From Trema orientale (Eukaryota > Streptophyta > Magnoliopsida > Rosales > Cannabaceae): 64,000 nucleotides of DNA. How positions within the stretch are numbered: the first letter of the stretch is position 1; each line of letters begins with the position of its first letter. Both the position numbers and the translations under genes were made by a program. The notes beneath the pieces were generated by a model. The model did no database searches and was not told the DNA's origin. It was given only the letters and a program-made list of their open reading frames with translations. Shown in pieces: positions 48,911 through 61,515 of the stretch. The stretch is from positions 248,132-312,131 of the forward strand of contig JXTC01000302.1 of assembly GCA_002914845.1 (NCBI GenBank), written 5' to 3'.

Positions 48911-50236
48911 TTCCTGGTCAATGATACTTATCTTGAACACCAAGGCTAATGGTACCTTGGCAATTGTTGATCAAATCAATTAGTTGATTAAAAGTTCATG
49001 CACTTCTATCATAATAATAATCAGATTATTATAATTATTAAAAAGACACTGCTAAAAACAATCTTTGCAAAAGATGAAATAAAATCTTTGCTTTTAAAAT
49101 GAAAAGCATATGATGCTTACAGAATCTAATTCAACTGCTGGATTCAAGCTGGACTCAGCTTTCTAGACTAGTACTTTAGGAGTCAATTGGTGACATAATC
49201 CTGCTCCTGACTTTTCAGGATATGATTACCATAAAAAAATTTCCTGTTTAAGGTGAGGCTTAGATTATAATCATGTTTGTCATGTCCATGGAGCACAGCG
49301 AAACATGATAAAAAGATTTTAATTAATTTATAATATCCATGTAAAGTAAAAAAATATATGAAGGGAGGAGAAGGAGAAGAAAGAGATCATCAAAATGAAG
49401 TGCCAGCACAAGAATGTTAATGGCTACATGACCTACATACAGAAACCTAAAAAGGGAACGCTTCCTAATTAGGAAAAAGAAAGACATTTTACAGAATCAT
49501 GATTGGTGCTTTAACTATATATTATAATTTTTTATTAGAGAATTTCATGGGGAGTCATTCATGAGGGGTATACACAGCTGAAAAAAGAAGAAACCAACTA
49601 AAATGGATGCATGACTCGGTTGAGGCCACAAATCACGTGGTAATACCAATAAAAATGAGTTTGTCGGCTACTTTTGGAGGCCAGGATTGGAAGGCTAGGT
49701 GATGTGTTAACACTTTGTGTCTCTCTGAAACAAAAAACATTGTTGATTATGGTTGAGCATGTAGGAGAGGATAAACATTAATCTAAAGTAGGAGGAGAAA
49801 GAAAAAAACACGAAAAGATGGATCAGACTATAAAAATTTAAGAGTACTATTATGTGATGCGTCATCATATGCGTGTGATATTGACGCATGATAAAATATA
49901 TGGAGTCCGTTAGATCTCACGTTATTACGTGACAATTCTTTCTTCCAGGTATTACACATGTAAATATATAGTAATTGTGTATTAATTAGTACGAAACAAT
50001 ACTGATAAATAACGAAGATAGATTTTAATATATGATTCCAAAGCAAAACGATTCTCGGTCGTTAATTAGAGCTTATATTCTTCACGATAACTGTTAGGGG
50101 TAATAGGGGGTTCCCCCTAATCAAAAGCAAAAACATTAATATATTAAATTAAACGAGAAAAGTGATTATGACCAATGGAGTTCATGTCCAATCTTAGAGA
50201 TCAATATGCTTAGGTAAAACCTTTCAGCCCATTGTT
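48911..50236. other. Intergenic, no gene seen
   Basis: AT-rich DNA without supported genes, RNA genes or complete elements. Confidence 0.4.
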
Positions 50237-50458
50237 TCATGTCGCCGGATAGGCTATCTGGTAGGGACCCCATAGAAGCGAGCATCCGCTTGACCACAAA
50301 GTACGCCAAGAAAAGGTTTTCTCTTTTAGATTATGATTGCAGTCATATGGACTAGCTAGTAGAAGTACTAGTAGTAGTAGTAGTAGAAGTAGGGGCATAC
50401 TTGAGCTTCCCATCTTGAGCTTCTCTCTTCTCATCATCATCACTTTATAACTTTTCAA
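50237..50458 (-). CDS. Candidate small secreted-peptide ORF, unidentified
   Basis: 73 codons. After a basic start (MMMRREKLK) comes a run of eight leucines within MPLLLLLLLLVLLLASP, which looks like a signal peptide, then a short tail with two cysteines and the ending GPYQIAYPAT. Upstream on the same strand lie a (CT)9 tract (50515-50532) and a TATATATA word near 50791, a plausible promoter and leader. The leucines come partly from a trinucleotide repeat, so a chance frame is quite possible. No known peptide family was recognised. Confidence 0.22.
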   Translation of the reverse strand: MKSYKVMMMRREKLKMGSSSMPLLLLLLLLVLLLASPYDCNHNLKEKTFSWRTLWSSGCSLLWGPYQIAYPAT

Positions 50459-50799
50459 TTTGCCTATTCAAAGAATTTAAAAATGGGGCGTGACAAATAG
50501 ATAAGAGAGATTATAGAGAGAGAGAGAGAGAGAATGAAAGAAGTGTAGGGTGATATGAAGAGGTTGCTTGAGACCAAGTAAGGTGGGGAACATATTCATT
50601 TGGAAATGGAAAATAAATAATGTCTATACATAGGCATATAGGCTGTATAACTGTGTTTCCTTGCTTTGAATGGGAGATTAGGGGGCTGCCATAGTTCCCA
50701 ATAGAAACAGTTTTAAGAGGTCTGTGGACCATGGATGTTTTTCAAGAATTGCTGGTTTGTCTAGATAGTGCTATAGGATATAGAGAGTTATATATAGAA

Positions 50800-52068
50800 G
50801 TGCTTTTCTTCTAATTTAAGATTAAAATATAATTAAAGAACACAAAAAATAGGAAGAATTTTTTTTTTTTTTTTTTTGGACTTGGTGTCTATGGTGTTGA
50901 AAGATGGGAGGAGGGGATTTGGAGGGAGGATGGGGATGGTCCATTTGCAAATGCATCTAAAAAGGGAGAAAAGTGGTGTGTCATGTCCCCCTACAAATTG
51001 ATCCCCATGAAGAATGGAAAGGAAATTACATAATTGTGTCTTGTTTTTAAGTATACTTTTGCCTCCTCTAATTTTCTTCTCTTTCATCGAAGGGAGGTGG
51101 GAATATTGGTGGATGAACAAAAGGCACACCCTTTAACCAAGTATGACCCCCACACCAACCTCTTAAATGAATCCCCCTATATCTGTTCCATGGTAGTAGG
51201 TATTGGTTAATAGCATCTAGACATTAATTGGACTGGAGCTACACCATTTGCCAGAAGATTGCCCCAAAAACTAATGGCGACAAAACCCTTTCAAGACCAT
51301 TTTATTTTATTTTAAGTTAGTGATCCTAGATTGGGGATTGTATGTATAGCAATTTTTTCCGGCTAGTTAGGTGAAGACAATGGAATTTATGTTCACAATA
51401 AGCTTGTAGAGCGCCCCCTCCCTCACCGCCCCAATCCACACCCACCCATAAAAAAAAAATCCCAAAAAATAAAAATAAAACTTGAATCATGCCCAAGGGG
51501 TAAATTCTTATGGTTTACTTGCAATAATTATTAAAATTTTCATGCATTTTCAGCGGAACATCATACCTTGTATTTGTAGCTATTTTGTATTGGTTGCTTC
51601 TTGCAATGCGTGGCAGTTTCTTAGATAATTTCTACTTATAAAGGCTGTTATGCCATTAGAAACAACCACCGCACTTGAAAAGCTTTGTTTGTGAATTTGA
51701 CAGACTAACTCAGTGCAAGCAGAAACCATATCGTGGATTGAAGGGGGAAAAGGGAGGAAACAGCGGGGAATGGAAATTGACAATGGACACAATGGGCTTC
51801 TTATTGGGAGAAGCCCAATTTTTCATAACAAATAGTCCAGTTCAACTGAAAGCCTTATCTAATCCAACCAAAAATTTTCAATATTCTTACAAAGATACAA
51901 ATGATATTAATCCAAACTACAATTTTAGTAAGTCTCACTTCACACTTGTGTCCTTCAATGTCCTATGGTGTTCCCAATCTAGTCAAGGAAAATGCTTTTG
52001 AGATTCCTGTTTCATTCACCTGAAAGTTGAAGACAGCCTTTTGCAGAGAAAAAGGGTTTTAATCCGTC
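50800..52068. other. Intergenic, including the WDR25 3' side
   Basis: No gene supported. A T run (50860-50877) and a short perfect stem (TGGGCTTCT paired with AGAAGCCCA, 51789-51815) are present. The WDR25 3' UTR must lie just left of 52069. Confidence 0.4.
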
Positions 52069-55000
52069 TCACTCAAAAACCGAAACCTCTCCATTCCAAC
52101 TGCAGGAAGCAATAACATTAGGCAGGCTGGGATGAACAGCAATGTCTACTGATGCCTGCTCATATGCCTTGATCTTCCTCACTAGCTCAGATGATCTGTA
52201 GTTGTAGAAGTAAATAGAACCATCTGAGGAGCCTGAGATAAGAATCTCTCCATCCAAGCTGAAATTGCACTTGATGGGAAACCCTGATACCCCATGGCTT
52301 TCATACCTCTTGTACTTGTTTAGCTTGAAAGGGGGATTTGAAGAGAAAATTGCGATGTAATTGCCGTTTGATTGGGCAACAAAAACTGAATCAAAGGGGT
52401 GGGACCTCACACAGGGGCAGGTATAGGCTTCCACATAAACCTGACACACAGAAACTTAAGTTACAAAAATAAAAGGGAAAATCAAGAAGGGTTAAAACAA
52501 AAGGGCTATATCTATATTGGGCAAAATGGTCCATATAGATCTATGACACACAAAAATGCAGCACTGATCACAATAATGAGCTTCCCAAGTATTTTTCAGT
52601 GTGGCAACAAAGTTAAAAAATGCAGCGCTATCTGCAGACTGCAGAGTGAGAAGAATAGTTTCAGCGTCCTGATATTACAGTGTCAAGACCTCACTTCATT
52701 TCTTTGCGCCACCACTGCAAACTAAAACTCAACATGATCCTTAATACAGAAAAGAACAGAACGTTGACACCTTTCTCCTTGCCAAGACATCAGTGAGAGT
52801 TCTATAACTTGCATCATTGGTAAAGATTAAGGTCCTTTCAAATTTTCTGGTACAAATTCTTTGACATGAATTTACAATTGATTCCAATTGATAGTAGTCT
52901 AAATGAAGCATATCGTAATTTATACAATAATATGGCATCCTTCATAATATAACTTGTCGTGCTTTAAAAGAAAATTGGTCCAAGATGTTTCTGGTGCTCA
53001 AAATAGATCACCATATGAGCTATTTTTGACATAAAAATTCTTTGACAAACAAATTCTCAAGTACAAGTCAAAGTAACACTAGATCAAAGTTAGCGGTGAT
53101 TTCTATAATAATTGCTATTTTTGGCTGCAATCTTAGACAGTATTTCTGACACTGCACACTTCACAAGTCTGATCCCACAATCAATATGAAGCAATTGGCT
53201 GTTCCTCTACAAGCTATTCATATTTCAATTTGATACACTCATAGATGTAACCTATTGTTAAAGAAATCATGGAATAGTTATTTTACCTGATTAGAAAGAG
53301 GAACTTGTCTTGAGACATCCCAAACTATGATAGAGTTTTCACTAACATTGCTTCTTGAAACATCACTGGAAGAGATGATTTGCCTGCCATTTCTGGTGAA
53401 TTCAACATCAAGAATAGGATCACGACCACGAACAAATTCGTGAACCACCTTACCAGTTCTAATGTCCCACAACCTGATGCGTCCTTGTGATCCTCCAGAA
53501 AGAAAGAGGTTAAAATTTTCCTCATGGAACTTAACAACTCCAACCATCTGATCCTCCTTAAAGACCTGAGTCTCCATCCCCTTCTCAACATCAACCAACC
53601 TTGACGAGCAGTCAAACCCGCAAGATAACACAGAGAGTCCTTGCAAAGACCATTTTACATCTTTCACAGCTGCATTGTGAAAACATAACTTTCGTGCTAT
53701 CTTCTGATCACTCCTCCATGCATTCCATATGCAGATTGACTGATCCATCCCAGCAGAAGCAAGAAGATGAGCTGTAGACTAACTCTAATGAAAAGATCAA
53801 TAAAGGATGTGATAAATTCAATTGACGAAGAGCACAGTCACTTAAACCCAAACTTAAAAAATAATCAAGAAATACCACACAGCTGATGTATATTAAATAT
53901 GCAGATAATATATAAACATATATATATAAGCCTATGTATGTATATACTCATTTACATGTTCCAAAACTCCCTAAAATTGGCTTAACACACGTGCGTTCAA
54001 AACTGGAGCCTCTTCCAAACCCTAGAATATTTGGGAAGCATGAAACTTGTGGTTTATCTACTAAGTAGGTGGCCTTAAGACTATGTCTCATACGAATGAG
54101 AGAAGATATATGAAAGGAGAGGTACATAACCTGGAGAAGGAAAAGAGGTAGAAAAGGGAGTACTCTTCTCTATGAGAGGAATGAGAAAATCCTTCCAATC
54201 ATTGGAGGGATTAGAAATAGGTCCGAACTAATGATTTTAAATCCATATTCCAATTCCTTCACTTCTAAAACTATCTACCAAGACCCGCCTAATTATGGAG
54301 GAATTAGAATAGGTCCAAACAAATGATTCTAAATCCATAATCCAATCCCTTCCTTTCTAAAAACCCTTCCTACCAAACAACCACAGTAGTTAAAATGCAT
54401 CCAATAGTCCTCCCACTCCTCTCCTTTCCACGTTTTCTTCTACCAAGGAGGACGAGGAGATAAGAAGGAAAGAGAGCTACATAACCTAAGGACGGAAAGT
54501 CTAGAGTTAAGGAGGACTCGTCCCTTGTGTTTGGTATGAAAGTAAGGAGAGAATCTATCCAATTGTGGAATGACAAAAATTGGCTCAAACCCAGTATTTG
54601 AAATCTATAGTATAATCCCTTCATTCCTACCAAATAACTACCCCGCACCAAATCCATTTTCTAATCCCCTCACTCTTCTTCTTCCTTCTACTTCTCCCTC
54701 CTACCTAACACACTCTAAGGATTCAAACCGTATAAGACAATATCATGTGAGAGCAAACCACAGGCGTCACTACTCAATTAGCTCCGGAACTAAACTAATG
54801 AAGTTAAAAAAACAAAAGAAATTACATACACATTAAGAGAACATCCCGAAACTCATATTCTGCATATAACCATAGGTTAGCAAGGCAATTACACAAGTAA
54901 AGCGAATCGAATCATAATGAAGACAAAGTTGTCAACAAGGAAGGAAATACTTACCATGAGTTGGTGACCAATGTATAGCATTGACAGCTTTTGTATGGCC

Positions 55001-55680
55001 AGACAGAGCTATAGACACCCTTTGAGACATTTTCCCTTGCTGCCCAATACTCTTCCCCTTATTTCTCAGCAGTGATAATATATCACCACGAATATTTGAA
55101 TCCAAAATACTCCCAAATACTGAAAAAAAAAAAAAAATCATCACAATAATAACAACAATAATAATAATTAATGGGAGCTTTTCACAGTGATGACATTTAT
55201 CGTTTCAAATTCAAACCAAGCTAGCACCCTTTAACATGATGTTAAACTTTTTGGAAAATCTAGTGACATTATATAATTACTAAAAATACTGGGGAAACTA
55301 AAATAATTCAAGAACTACCCTAATTTAGCAGAAAATTATGAATAATAACAACAGAAACTAAATTGTTAATAAATAAATACATGAAGAAAAAGTAATATAC
55401 CGGGTGAATTAGGAAGAGGGTCCGGGTCGGGAGTCGTTTGGAGCGAAGCAAAGAGAGCCCGCTCTCGCTTAGAAACGTATCTTCCAGGAACCTGAGGATC
55501 CATTCGGGGCAACGGTAATCTGGTCGGGCGGGTCAATGGGGGATGATCGGGTTTGGAATGGGTAATTGGGTTTCCGAGTTTGGGTCGCTTCGAAGAAGGA
55601 AGGGTGGGTGTTTCGGGTTCGGGTTTTGGTCCATCGTCTTCGTCTGAATCGCTCGAGTAAGCGTTGCAGAGAAGGTCCAT
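52069..55680 (-). CDS. WDR25: WD40-repeat protein, WDR25 / PRP17-like
   Basis: Beta-propeller scaffold protein of the WDR25 family, related to the splicing factor PRP17/CDC40; a role in RNA processing is inferred from that relationship only. The minus-strand coding exons are 55680-55401, 55119-54955, 53771-53287 and 52440-52069, all with GT-AG introns and matching phases, giving 433 residues. The start MDLLCNAYSSDSDEDD is the usual plant WDR25 N terminus; an upstream in-frame ATG is less likely. An acidic, proline-rich N-terminal region carries an SKRPKL basic patch and the family motif GRYVSKRERALFAS (66-79). WD repeats follow from about residue 125 (SGHTKAVNAIHWSP), with IRLWDIRTGK, IIVWDVSR and SSDGSIYFYNYRS as repeat ends. 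Confidence 0.93.
54110..54720. repeat. Degenerate repeats in WDR25 intron 2
   Basis: Three related blocks (about 54207-54280, 54295-54375, 54570-54645) share an AGGTCC-AAC core, then words like AAATCCATA and CAATCCCTT, and end near CTACCAAA. A second pair, GAG-TACATAACCT, occurs near 54118 and 54473. They look like remains of a small non-autonomous transposon that inserted more than once or duplicated. They make up about half of the 1183-bp intron. Confidence 0.55.
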
Positions 55681-55807
55681 CGGTGACAAAGGAAGAAATA
55701 CCTGGTATCGAGTCAAGGAAGACGAAAAAAAAAAACACGAGAGACAAAAAGCACCCTCTAATTAACATTTCTCGCAAGGGCACAGCAAGTACGTACTAAT
55801 TAATTAA

Positions 55808-56215
55808 GGGAGCTTTTGAGATTGATTATTATTACTTCCTTCTTTTTAGCTTTTAAAAGCGATGCGATTAGCGAAAAAAAAAAATCAGAAAATCAAAAGA
55901 GGGATGTGCTTGGCAAATTCTTATTTTTGGTCAATAGACTCTAAAAATTATTGCGTAACCGTTAATTAAAGCAAAAAATGAGAAGCATGCTAAGAGTTGC
56001 TCTTCAAAGCTTCCATAACAAAAAATATTTAAAATATTATTTTATAGCACACATAATTTATAATTTACCAAATACTTAGATGCCACTTTTGAATAGTACA
56101 ACAGTTTTATAAATTAAATTTACAAAACGCCTAGACCTTTGCTTCTTACTTATAGTACAGCTACATCAGGGGTACGATACAATAGCAGCACAGCACAGCA
56201 ATACCAAATTGAGCC
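55808..56215. mobile_element. Tourist-like MITE, copy 1
   Basis: 408 bp with imperfect terminal inverted repeats (GGGAGCTTTTGAGATTG at one end; the other end reads GGCTCAATTTGGTATTG inverted) and a TAA target duplication on both sides (55805-55807, 56216-56218). A three-base TWA duplication with GGGCC-type ends is typical of PIF/Harbinger MITEs. It aligns along its whole length with 57354-57739. It lies only about 130 bp upstream of the WDR25 start codon. Confidence 0.82.
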
Positions 56216-56218
56216 TAA

Positions 56219-57350
56219 AAGCCTATAAGGCTACAATAGGAATTTCAAAAATTATATAGGCTATTCAATACGAGAATCTTAAAGTCTAATTAATTTGGTA
56301 AAATTAATTCTAAGCTCAATTTTCTAAAGAAAGACTTCATGATGTTAAGAATATTAGTTATGTCACATCCACTTATAAAGAAAGTTTCACATGGTGTAAA
56401 ATATAACTAATATTTCACATGGCGTAGAATAGAATTTTTTTTTTCCCCCCTGATTCATAAACTATATGAAACTTGCATGAAAGGAAGAAGGGTTTTGAGC
56501 TTTTCAGTGATTCTATTGCGCATTGACCAACGCAGCTCACTTCCTAAACCATCATAAGTTTTGTGATTTTTTAGTGATTCTGTTGTACATTGACTAGTGT
56601 AACACACTTCTTAAACTATCATTTTCTACCGGTTCCTGACTAAGTCAGTTGCCATTATTCTTCCACTAACTTCAAACACCTAAACAAGATTTTTTTTTTA
56701 AACTTTTTTTTCACACTATATTAATGGCTCATACACTTTTTTTTTTTTAAAAAAAGAATAATTTATAGTTATGTTATGCACTTTTAATCATATTATGATT
56801 TCTTGAGTTGAATTTTGCTTTAGGACTAAAATTAGAGTTTGATTTTTTAACTTGATTAAATAATTATTGATTTTTTTATGTAATATACATATGTTTTTTA
56901 GTTAATAATTTATTTTTAAACATGTAAAGTTCGTGATTATTTTATGGGTTTTTACATTTTAGAAATGAGCAAATATGTGTGTGTAATATATATGAAAAAT
57001 ATATGATAAACTGGTGGGAAAATGAGTATAATATCTGAAATACTAATTATATCCTTAAAGGCTTTTATTACAATTTGGAGTTTCAAAACATATATTATCT
57101 AACATTAGGGAATTTTGGCTCTCAAAAAATGAGTTTTAAGGTTAATTTTACAAATTGATTTGGAATTTAGGAGTTTTTGTATTAAACAACGTTATGTGAT
57201 ATGCTAGAAAATATCTATTTGCAATAAAGCTATGAATATGTAGTAATTGAATCCATGGAATCAAATGCATATATAACAAATAATTCAATTTCTGATTCAG
57301 TTTTTGTTTTGTTTTTTTTTTTAAAAAAAGCTACTTCAGAATTTGATGAC
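56219..57350. other. Intergenic between two MITEs
   Basis: AT-rich DNA without supported genes. It includes two near copies of a short unit around TTTTCAGTGATTCTATTGCG and TTTTTAGTGATTCTGTTGTA (56500 and 56567). Confidence 0.45.
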
Positions 57351-57353
57351 TTA

Positions 57354-57739
57354 GGGCCTGTCTGGAATTGATTATGGTTGCTGCTTTTAGCTTTTAAAAG
57401 CGGTTAATAAAAAAATCGAGAGTAGGGGGTGTTTGGTAAATTTCTGCTTTTGGTCAGCAGATTCTAAAAGTTGTTGCGTAACCGCCAATTTAAGCAGAAT
57501 TTAAGAAGCAAGATAAGAATTACTTTTCAAAACTGATTCTGCTTCCATAATACAAATTGTTTAAAATACCACTTTCCAGCACACATAATCTATAGTTTAC
57601 CAAATATTTAGATTCTACTTTTAAACAACACAACACTTTTGTAGGTTAAATTTTCCAAACACCTAGACTTTTTTTTTCCCACAGCTGCTTCTTGCTCATA
57701 GCACATCTGCAGCACAACAAAACAATACCAAATTGGCCC
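57354..57739. mobile_element. Tourist-like MITE, copy 2
   Basis: 386 bp, ends GGGCCTGTCTGG and (inverted) GGGCCAATTTGG, with TTA target duplications at 57351-57353 and 57740-57742. Better preserved ends than copy 1. Both lie in the same orientation about 1.5 kb apart. Confidence 0.85.
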
Positions 57740-57883
57740 TTACTATAAGATGCATTTAAGTTTTTATTCTTCTTTTTGGGAGTTATGAATATATCACCAC
57801 GAATATTTGATCTTATGTTGGATAGTGAATGGATTTGGTCAGATGATATCCACCTTCAATTAAATTAGTAATTTCATGAGAAA

Positions 57884-58290
57884 ATTTGATTTTTTTATGG
57901 TAATTTTTTAAAAAATTAAAAAATTCCGGATTTTGAAATTATTTAAAAAGTACCGGATTTTCATTAGAAAAATACCACTTTTAAAAATATTTAGAAAAAT
58001 ATCACTTTTTATTAATTGATGAGATACCTCAAGTAACGAATCAAGTTACCTCAGGTAACTTGACAGGTTATTTCAAGTAACTAGATTGGTTACCCCAAGT
58101 AACCCAATTGGTTAACTCGAGTGCCATTAAAAAATAACCAATTTTAAAGTAAAAATAGCATTTTTCTAAACATTTATTAAATGTGTTACGTTTCTAAAAC
58201 AACTTTTGAAAAATGATGTTTTTATAAATCAATCCAGAATTTTTCAAAAATTCAGCCCATCTGGAATTTCTAATTTTTGGTACTTTGTAC
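57884..58290. mobile_element. Small AT-rich foldback element with 22-bp array, copy 1
   Basis: AT-rich arms containing AGAAAAATACCAC-type words surround a tandem array. A second element with the same layout and related arms lies at 63010-63405 in the same orientation. Inverted complementarity between left and right arms is partial. No transposase and no clear target duplication. Ends are approximate. Confidence 0.5.
58025..58125. repeat. 22-bp tandem array with palindromic GTAAC words, 4.5 units
   Basis: Units at 58025, 58047, 58069 and 58091 plus a 13-bp partial. Each starts with TAC or TAT, has CAAGTAAC or CAGGTAAC in the middle and ends GGT or AGT. Unit junctions create GGTTACC/AAGTTACC, so GTTAC and its complement GTAAC alternate through the array. 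Confidence 0.88.
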
Positions 58291-58339
58291 CTAGAATTTT
58301 ATAAGAAGCTCTAATTTCATTGCTCATGAGTAGAAGTAT

Positions 58340-58560
58340 CAAATGTGCCGCATACTGGTGACATGATTCATATAAGTTAGGCACAAACATATTTTCGTGT
58401 CGTGCTATGCACGATCCACTTTTTAGTCGTATCATGTCATACCAGCTCATAATATAAAATCATCGGCCCGACACAGCCTACTAGCCCATGCTCTAATATG
58501 TCGTGTTGTGTCGTGTCATATCGTGTTATACTTTCATGTCGTGTCGTACCAACATGCATG
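58340..58560. repeat. CGTGTCGTG-rich repeat block
   Basis: Many overlapping variants of CGTGTCGTG and TCGTGCTATGCACGA, together with GGCCCGACAC. This word family is widespread in plant intergenic repeats. A related block lies at 61750-61990. No ends could be defined. Confidence 0.5.
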
Positions 58561-58743
58561 CCTGAACGTGCCTGTCTTTTTAAGTCAAAATTTACCCATC
58601 TAATTAGTAAATTTTATTAGTTTTAGTGCCCTTTTTACCAATTGTTTTTCAAATAATTCGAAATTATATATATAGGCAAATTTTATCTAAAATTTTATAC
58701 ATCAAAAAAGGAAAAAGAAATTGAGAATATTTGAAATAATAAT

Positions 58744-59660
58744 TAGGCTTTTTAATACAAAAACCACCTGAACTCGAAACAAATTAGTAAAATTAACCAT
58801 GAACTTAGTTTTTTAGAGCAAAACCCCCTAATGTCTCCTAATATTAGTTTTGTTAAAAAAGAAAGGTGCTTCTGTTGGTACTTTTTTTACGATTAAGTCC
58901 TCATTTTTTTATTGGTGATTTTTAGGTCCTCATTCTTAGATTTTTTTTTTCACGTTAATCCTTTTTAAATTTTTGTATCCAATACTACTGTTAATTAGTA
59001 CGTGCCCAAAATGTATTCATCTCAGCAGTGGTAAAATTAGAAACAAAGGAAAATTATTATTTAATAAAAAAAAGAGTTGGGTTATCGTTTTCATTCAAGA
59101 CTGTTGTAAGAAATTGGAAAATTTTATATAGTTCCAATACGAATCTACTTTAGTCCAAGTATTAATATATCTGGAAGAAAGATATATGAATATATTACTA
59201 ATTTTATAGGAAATATATTGCCAACTTTATTTTTTGCCAATCTAATTTTATGGGACATATATTGCCAATTTTATGAGACATATATTACCAAAAACTTTTA
59301 TGATTCCAAAGAAAGGTATATAAACATATTGCCAATTTTATGGGATATATATTGCTAACTTTATCTTTTGTCGTTCTAATTTTATGGGACATAAATTGCT
59401 AACTTTATCTTTTGTCGTTTTTATTTTATAGGACAGAAAATATTAAAAAGAATTAACATAAACAAAAATGAATGAGGACCTAAAAGCCACAAATAAAAGA
59501 ATGTGAACTTAACCGTAAAAAAAAAAAAAAAAAAGAAACATCTTTTTTTAACAGATTTAATATTAGGGGACTTCAGAGGGGTTTTGGTTAAAAAAATTGA
59601 GTTTAAGGTTAATTTTACTAAGTTATTTCAAGTTTAGGAGATTTTGTATTAAAAGGCCTA
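58744..59660. mobile_element. Long-TIR foldback element, unit 1
   Basis: 917 bp. The left end TAGGCTTTTTAATACAAAAA is mirrored by the inverted right end TAGGCCTTTTAATACAAAAT, and the inverted similarity continues far inwards (words such as AATTAGTAAAATTAACC and its partner). No coding capacity. Likely a MITE or foldback derivative of a DNA transposon; superfamily not determined. Confidence 0.75.
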
Positions 59661-59679
59661 ATGACTATTATTTATAGAT

Positions 59680-60655
59680 TAGGCTTTTTAATACAAAAAC
59701 TCCTTGAACTCGAAATAATTTAGTGAAACTAACCATGCACTCAATTTTTTGTAGCAAACCCCCTGAAGTCCCTAATATTAGTTCTGCTTGAAAAAAAAGA
59801 TGTTTTTGATTAGTTTTTATTTTACGGTTAAGTCTCTATTCTTTTATTTGTGATTTTTAGGTCCTCATTCTTAGATTTTTGTTTTACGTTAATCCCTTTC
59901 AATCTTTTCTGTCTAACTGCCATTAATTCGAACTTGTTCAAAATGTGCTCATCTCAGGAGTAAAATTAGAAACAAAATGAAATTATTATTATTTTTTTAA
60001 AAAGTTGGGTTCTCATTTTCATTCAAGACAGAGGGAAGAAATTAGAAAATTTTATATGATTTCAATATGGATCTAGTTTAGTCCAAGTATTCATAAATCT
60101 AGAAGAGTTGTATATGAATATTTAGACCAAAGTAGATGTATATTAGAACCATATAAAATTAGCAATATATTTCTCATAAAATTGGAACGATAAGATATAA
60201 AATTAGCAATATATGTCCCATAAAATTGGCAATATATTCATATACCTCTCTTTTAGATATATTAATACTTGGACTAAAGTAGATCCATATTAGAACCATA
60301 CAAAATTTTCTAATTTCTTACATTCATCTTAAATGATAACCCAACTGTTTAAAAAAATAATAACAATAATTTCTCTTTGTTTCCAATTTTACCCTTGTTG
60401 AAATGAGCACGTTTTAGGTAAGTACTAATTAACGGTAGTACTGGATAAAAAAGATTAAAAGAGATTAACATGAAACAAAAATCTAAGAATGGGGACCTAA
60501 ATGCCACAAATAAAAGAATGTGGACTTAACCGTAAAGAAAAACTAACAAAAACAAATTTTTTTTTTCTAAAAGAACTAATATTAGGGACTTCAGGAGATT
60601 TTGCTCCAAAAAATTAAGTTAGGAGTTAATTTTACTAATTTGTTTCAAGTTCTTA
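59680..60655. mobile_element. Long-TIR foldback element, unit 2
   Basis: Starts with the same TAGGCTTTTTAATACAAAAA, 19 bp after unit 1 ends. It follows unit 1 in content, including the tail word TAGGGACTTCAGG, but lacks the last 25 or so bases of the right terminal repeat. Confidence 0.7.
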
Positions 60656-60689
60656 GATTACTAATGTATAATAATTATTTGAAAATTAT

Positions 60690-61515
60690 TCTTTTACTTG
60701 TGGCTTTTAGGCCCTTATTTTTAGATTTTTATTTTACGTTAATTTTTTTTCTGTCAAACTGCCGTTAATTAGCACTTGCCCAAAACGTACTCATCTTAGG
60801 AGGAAAATTGGGAATAAAATGAAATTATTATTATTTTTTTAAAACTTGGATTCTCATTTTCGTTCAAGACGGAGGGAAGAAATTAGAAAATTTTATATGG
60901 TTTCTATGTGGATCTAGTTTGGTCCAAGTATTCATATATCTGAAAGAGATGTATATGAATAGTTAGACCAAAATAGATGTTTATTAGAACCATATAAAAT
61001 TGGCAATATATTTCTCATAAAATTGGAATAACAAGACATAAAATTGGCAATATATATTCCATAAAATTGACAATAAATTCATATATCTCTCTTCTAGATA
61101 TATTAATACTTGGACCAAAGTAGATCCATATTGGAACCATATAAAATTTTTTCATTTCTTACATTCATCTTAAACAATAACACAACTCTTTAAAAGTAAT
61201 AATAATAATAATTTTCCTTTGTTTCTAATTTTACCCCTGTTGAAATGAGTACATTTTGAGCAAGTTCTAATTAACGATAATATTATACAAAAAAGATTAA
61301 AAGGGATTAATGTGAAACAAAAATCTAAGAATGAGGACCTAAAAGCCAGAAATAAAAGAATATGGACTTAACCGTAAAAAAAATAACAGAAACACCTTTC
61401 TTTACTAAAAGAACCAATATTAGGGACTTCAGGGGGTTTTGCTCCAAAATAGTTTTAGTTCGGGTTTAATTTTATTAATTTGTTTCGAGTTTAGGAGGTT
61501 TTTGTATTAAAAAGC
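60690..61515. mobile_element. Long-TIR foldback element, unit 3 (left end missing)
   Basis: Begins inside the unit at the TTTTAGGCCCTTATTTTTAG position and runs to a right end TTTTTGTATTAAAAAGC. Internally it repeats phrases such as AAAATTGGCAATATAT and CTAGATATATTAATACTTGG found in units 1 and 2. The array looks like repeated insertion or unequal exchange. Confidence 0.65.

Noticed and set aside
48701-48949. 82-residue ORF with repeated peptide as a tandem-repeat protein
   Set aside because: It exists because the 75-bp repeat is a multiple of three; flanks show no gene structure.
51735-51760. GGATTGAAGGG resembling miR159/miR319
   Set aside because: The match stops before the diagnostic 3' half and there is no precursor-like foldback.
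55469-55799. Overlapping ORFs on both strands at the WDR25 first exon
   Set aside because: Alternative frames of the GC-rich exon; only the MDLLCNAY frame continues through consistent splice joins.
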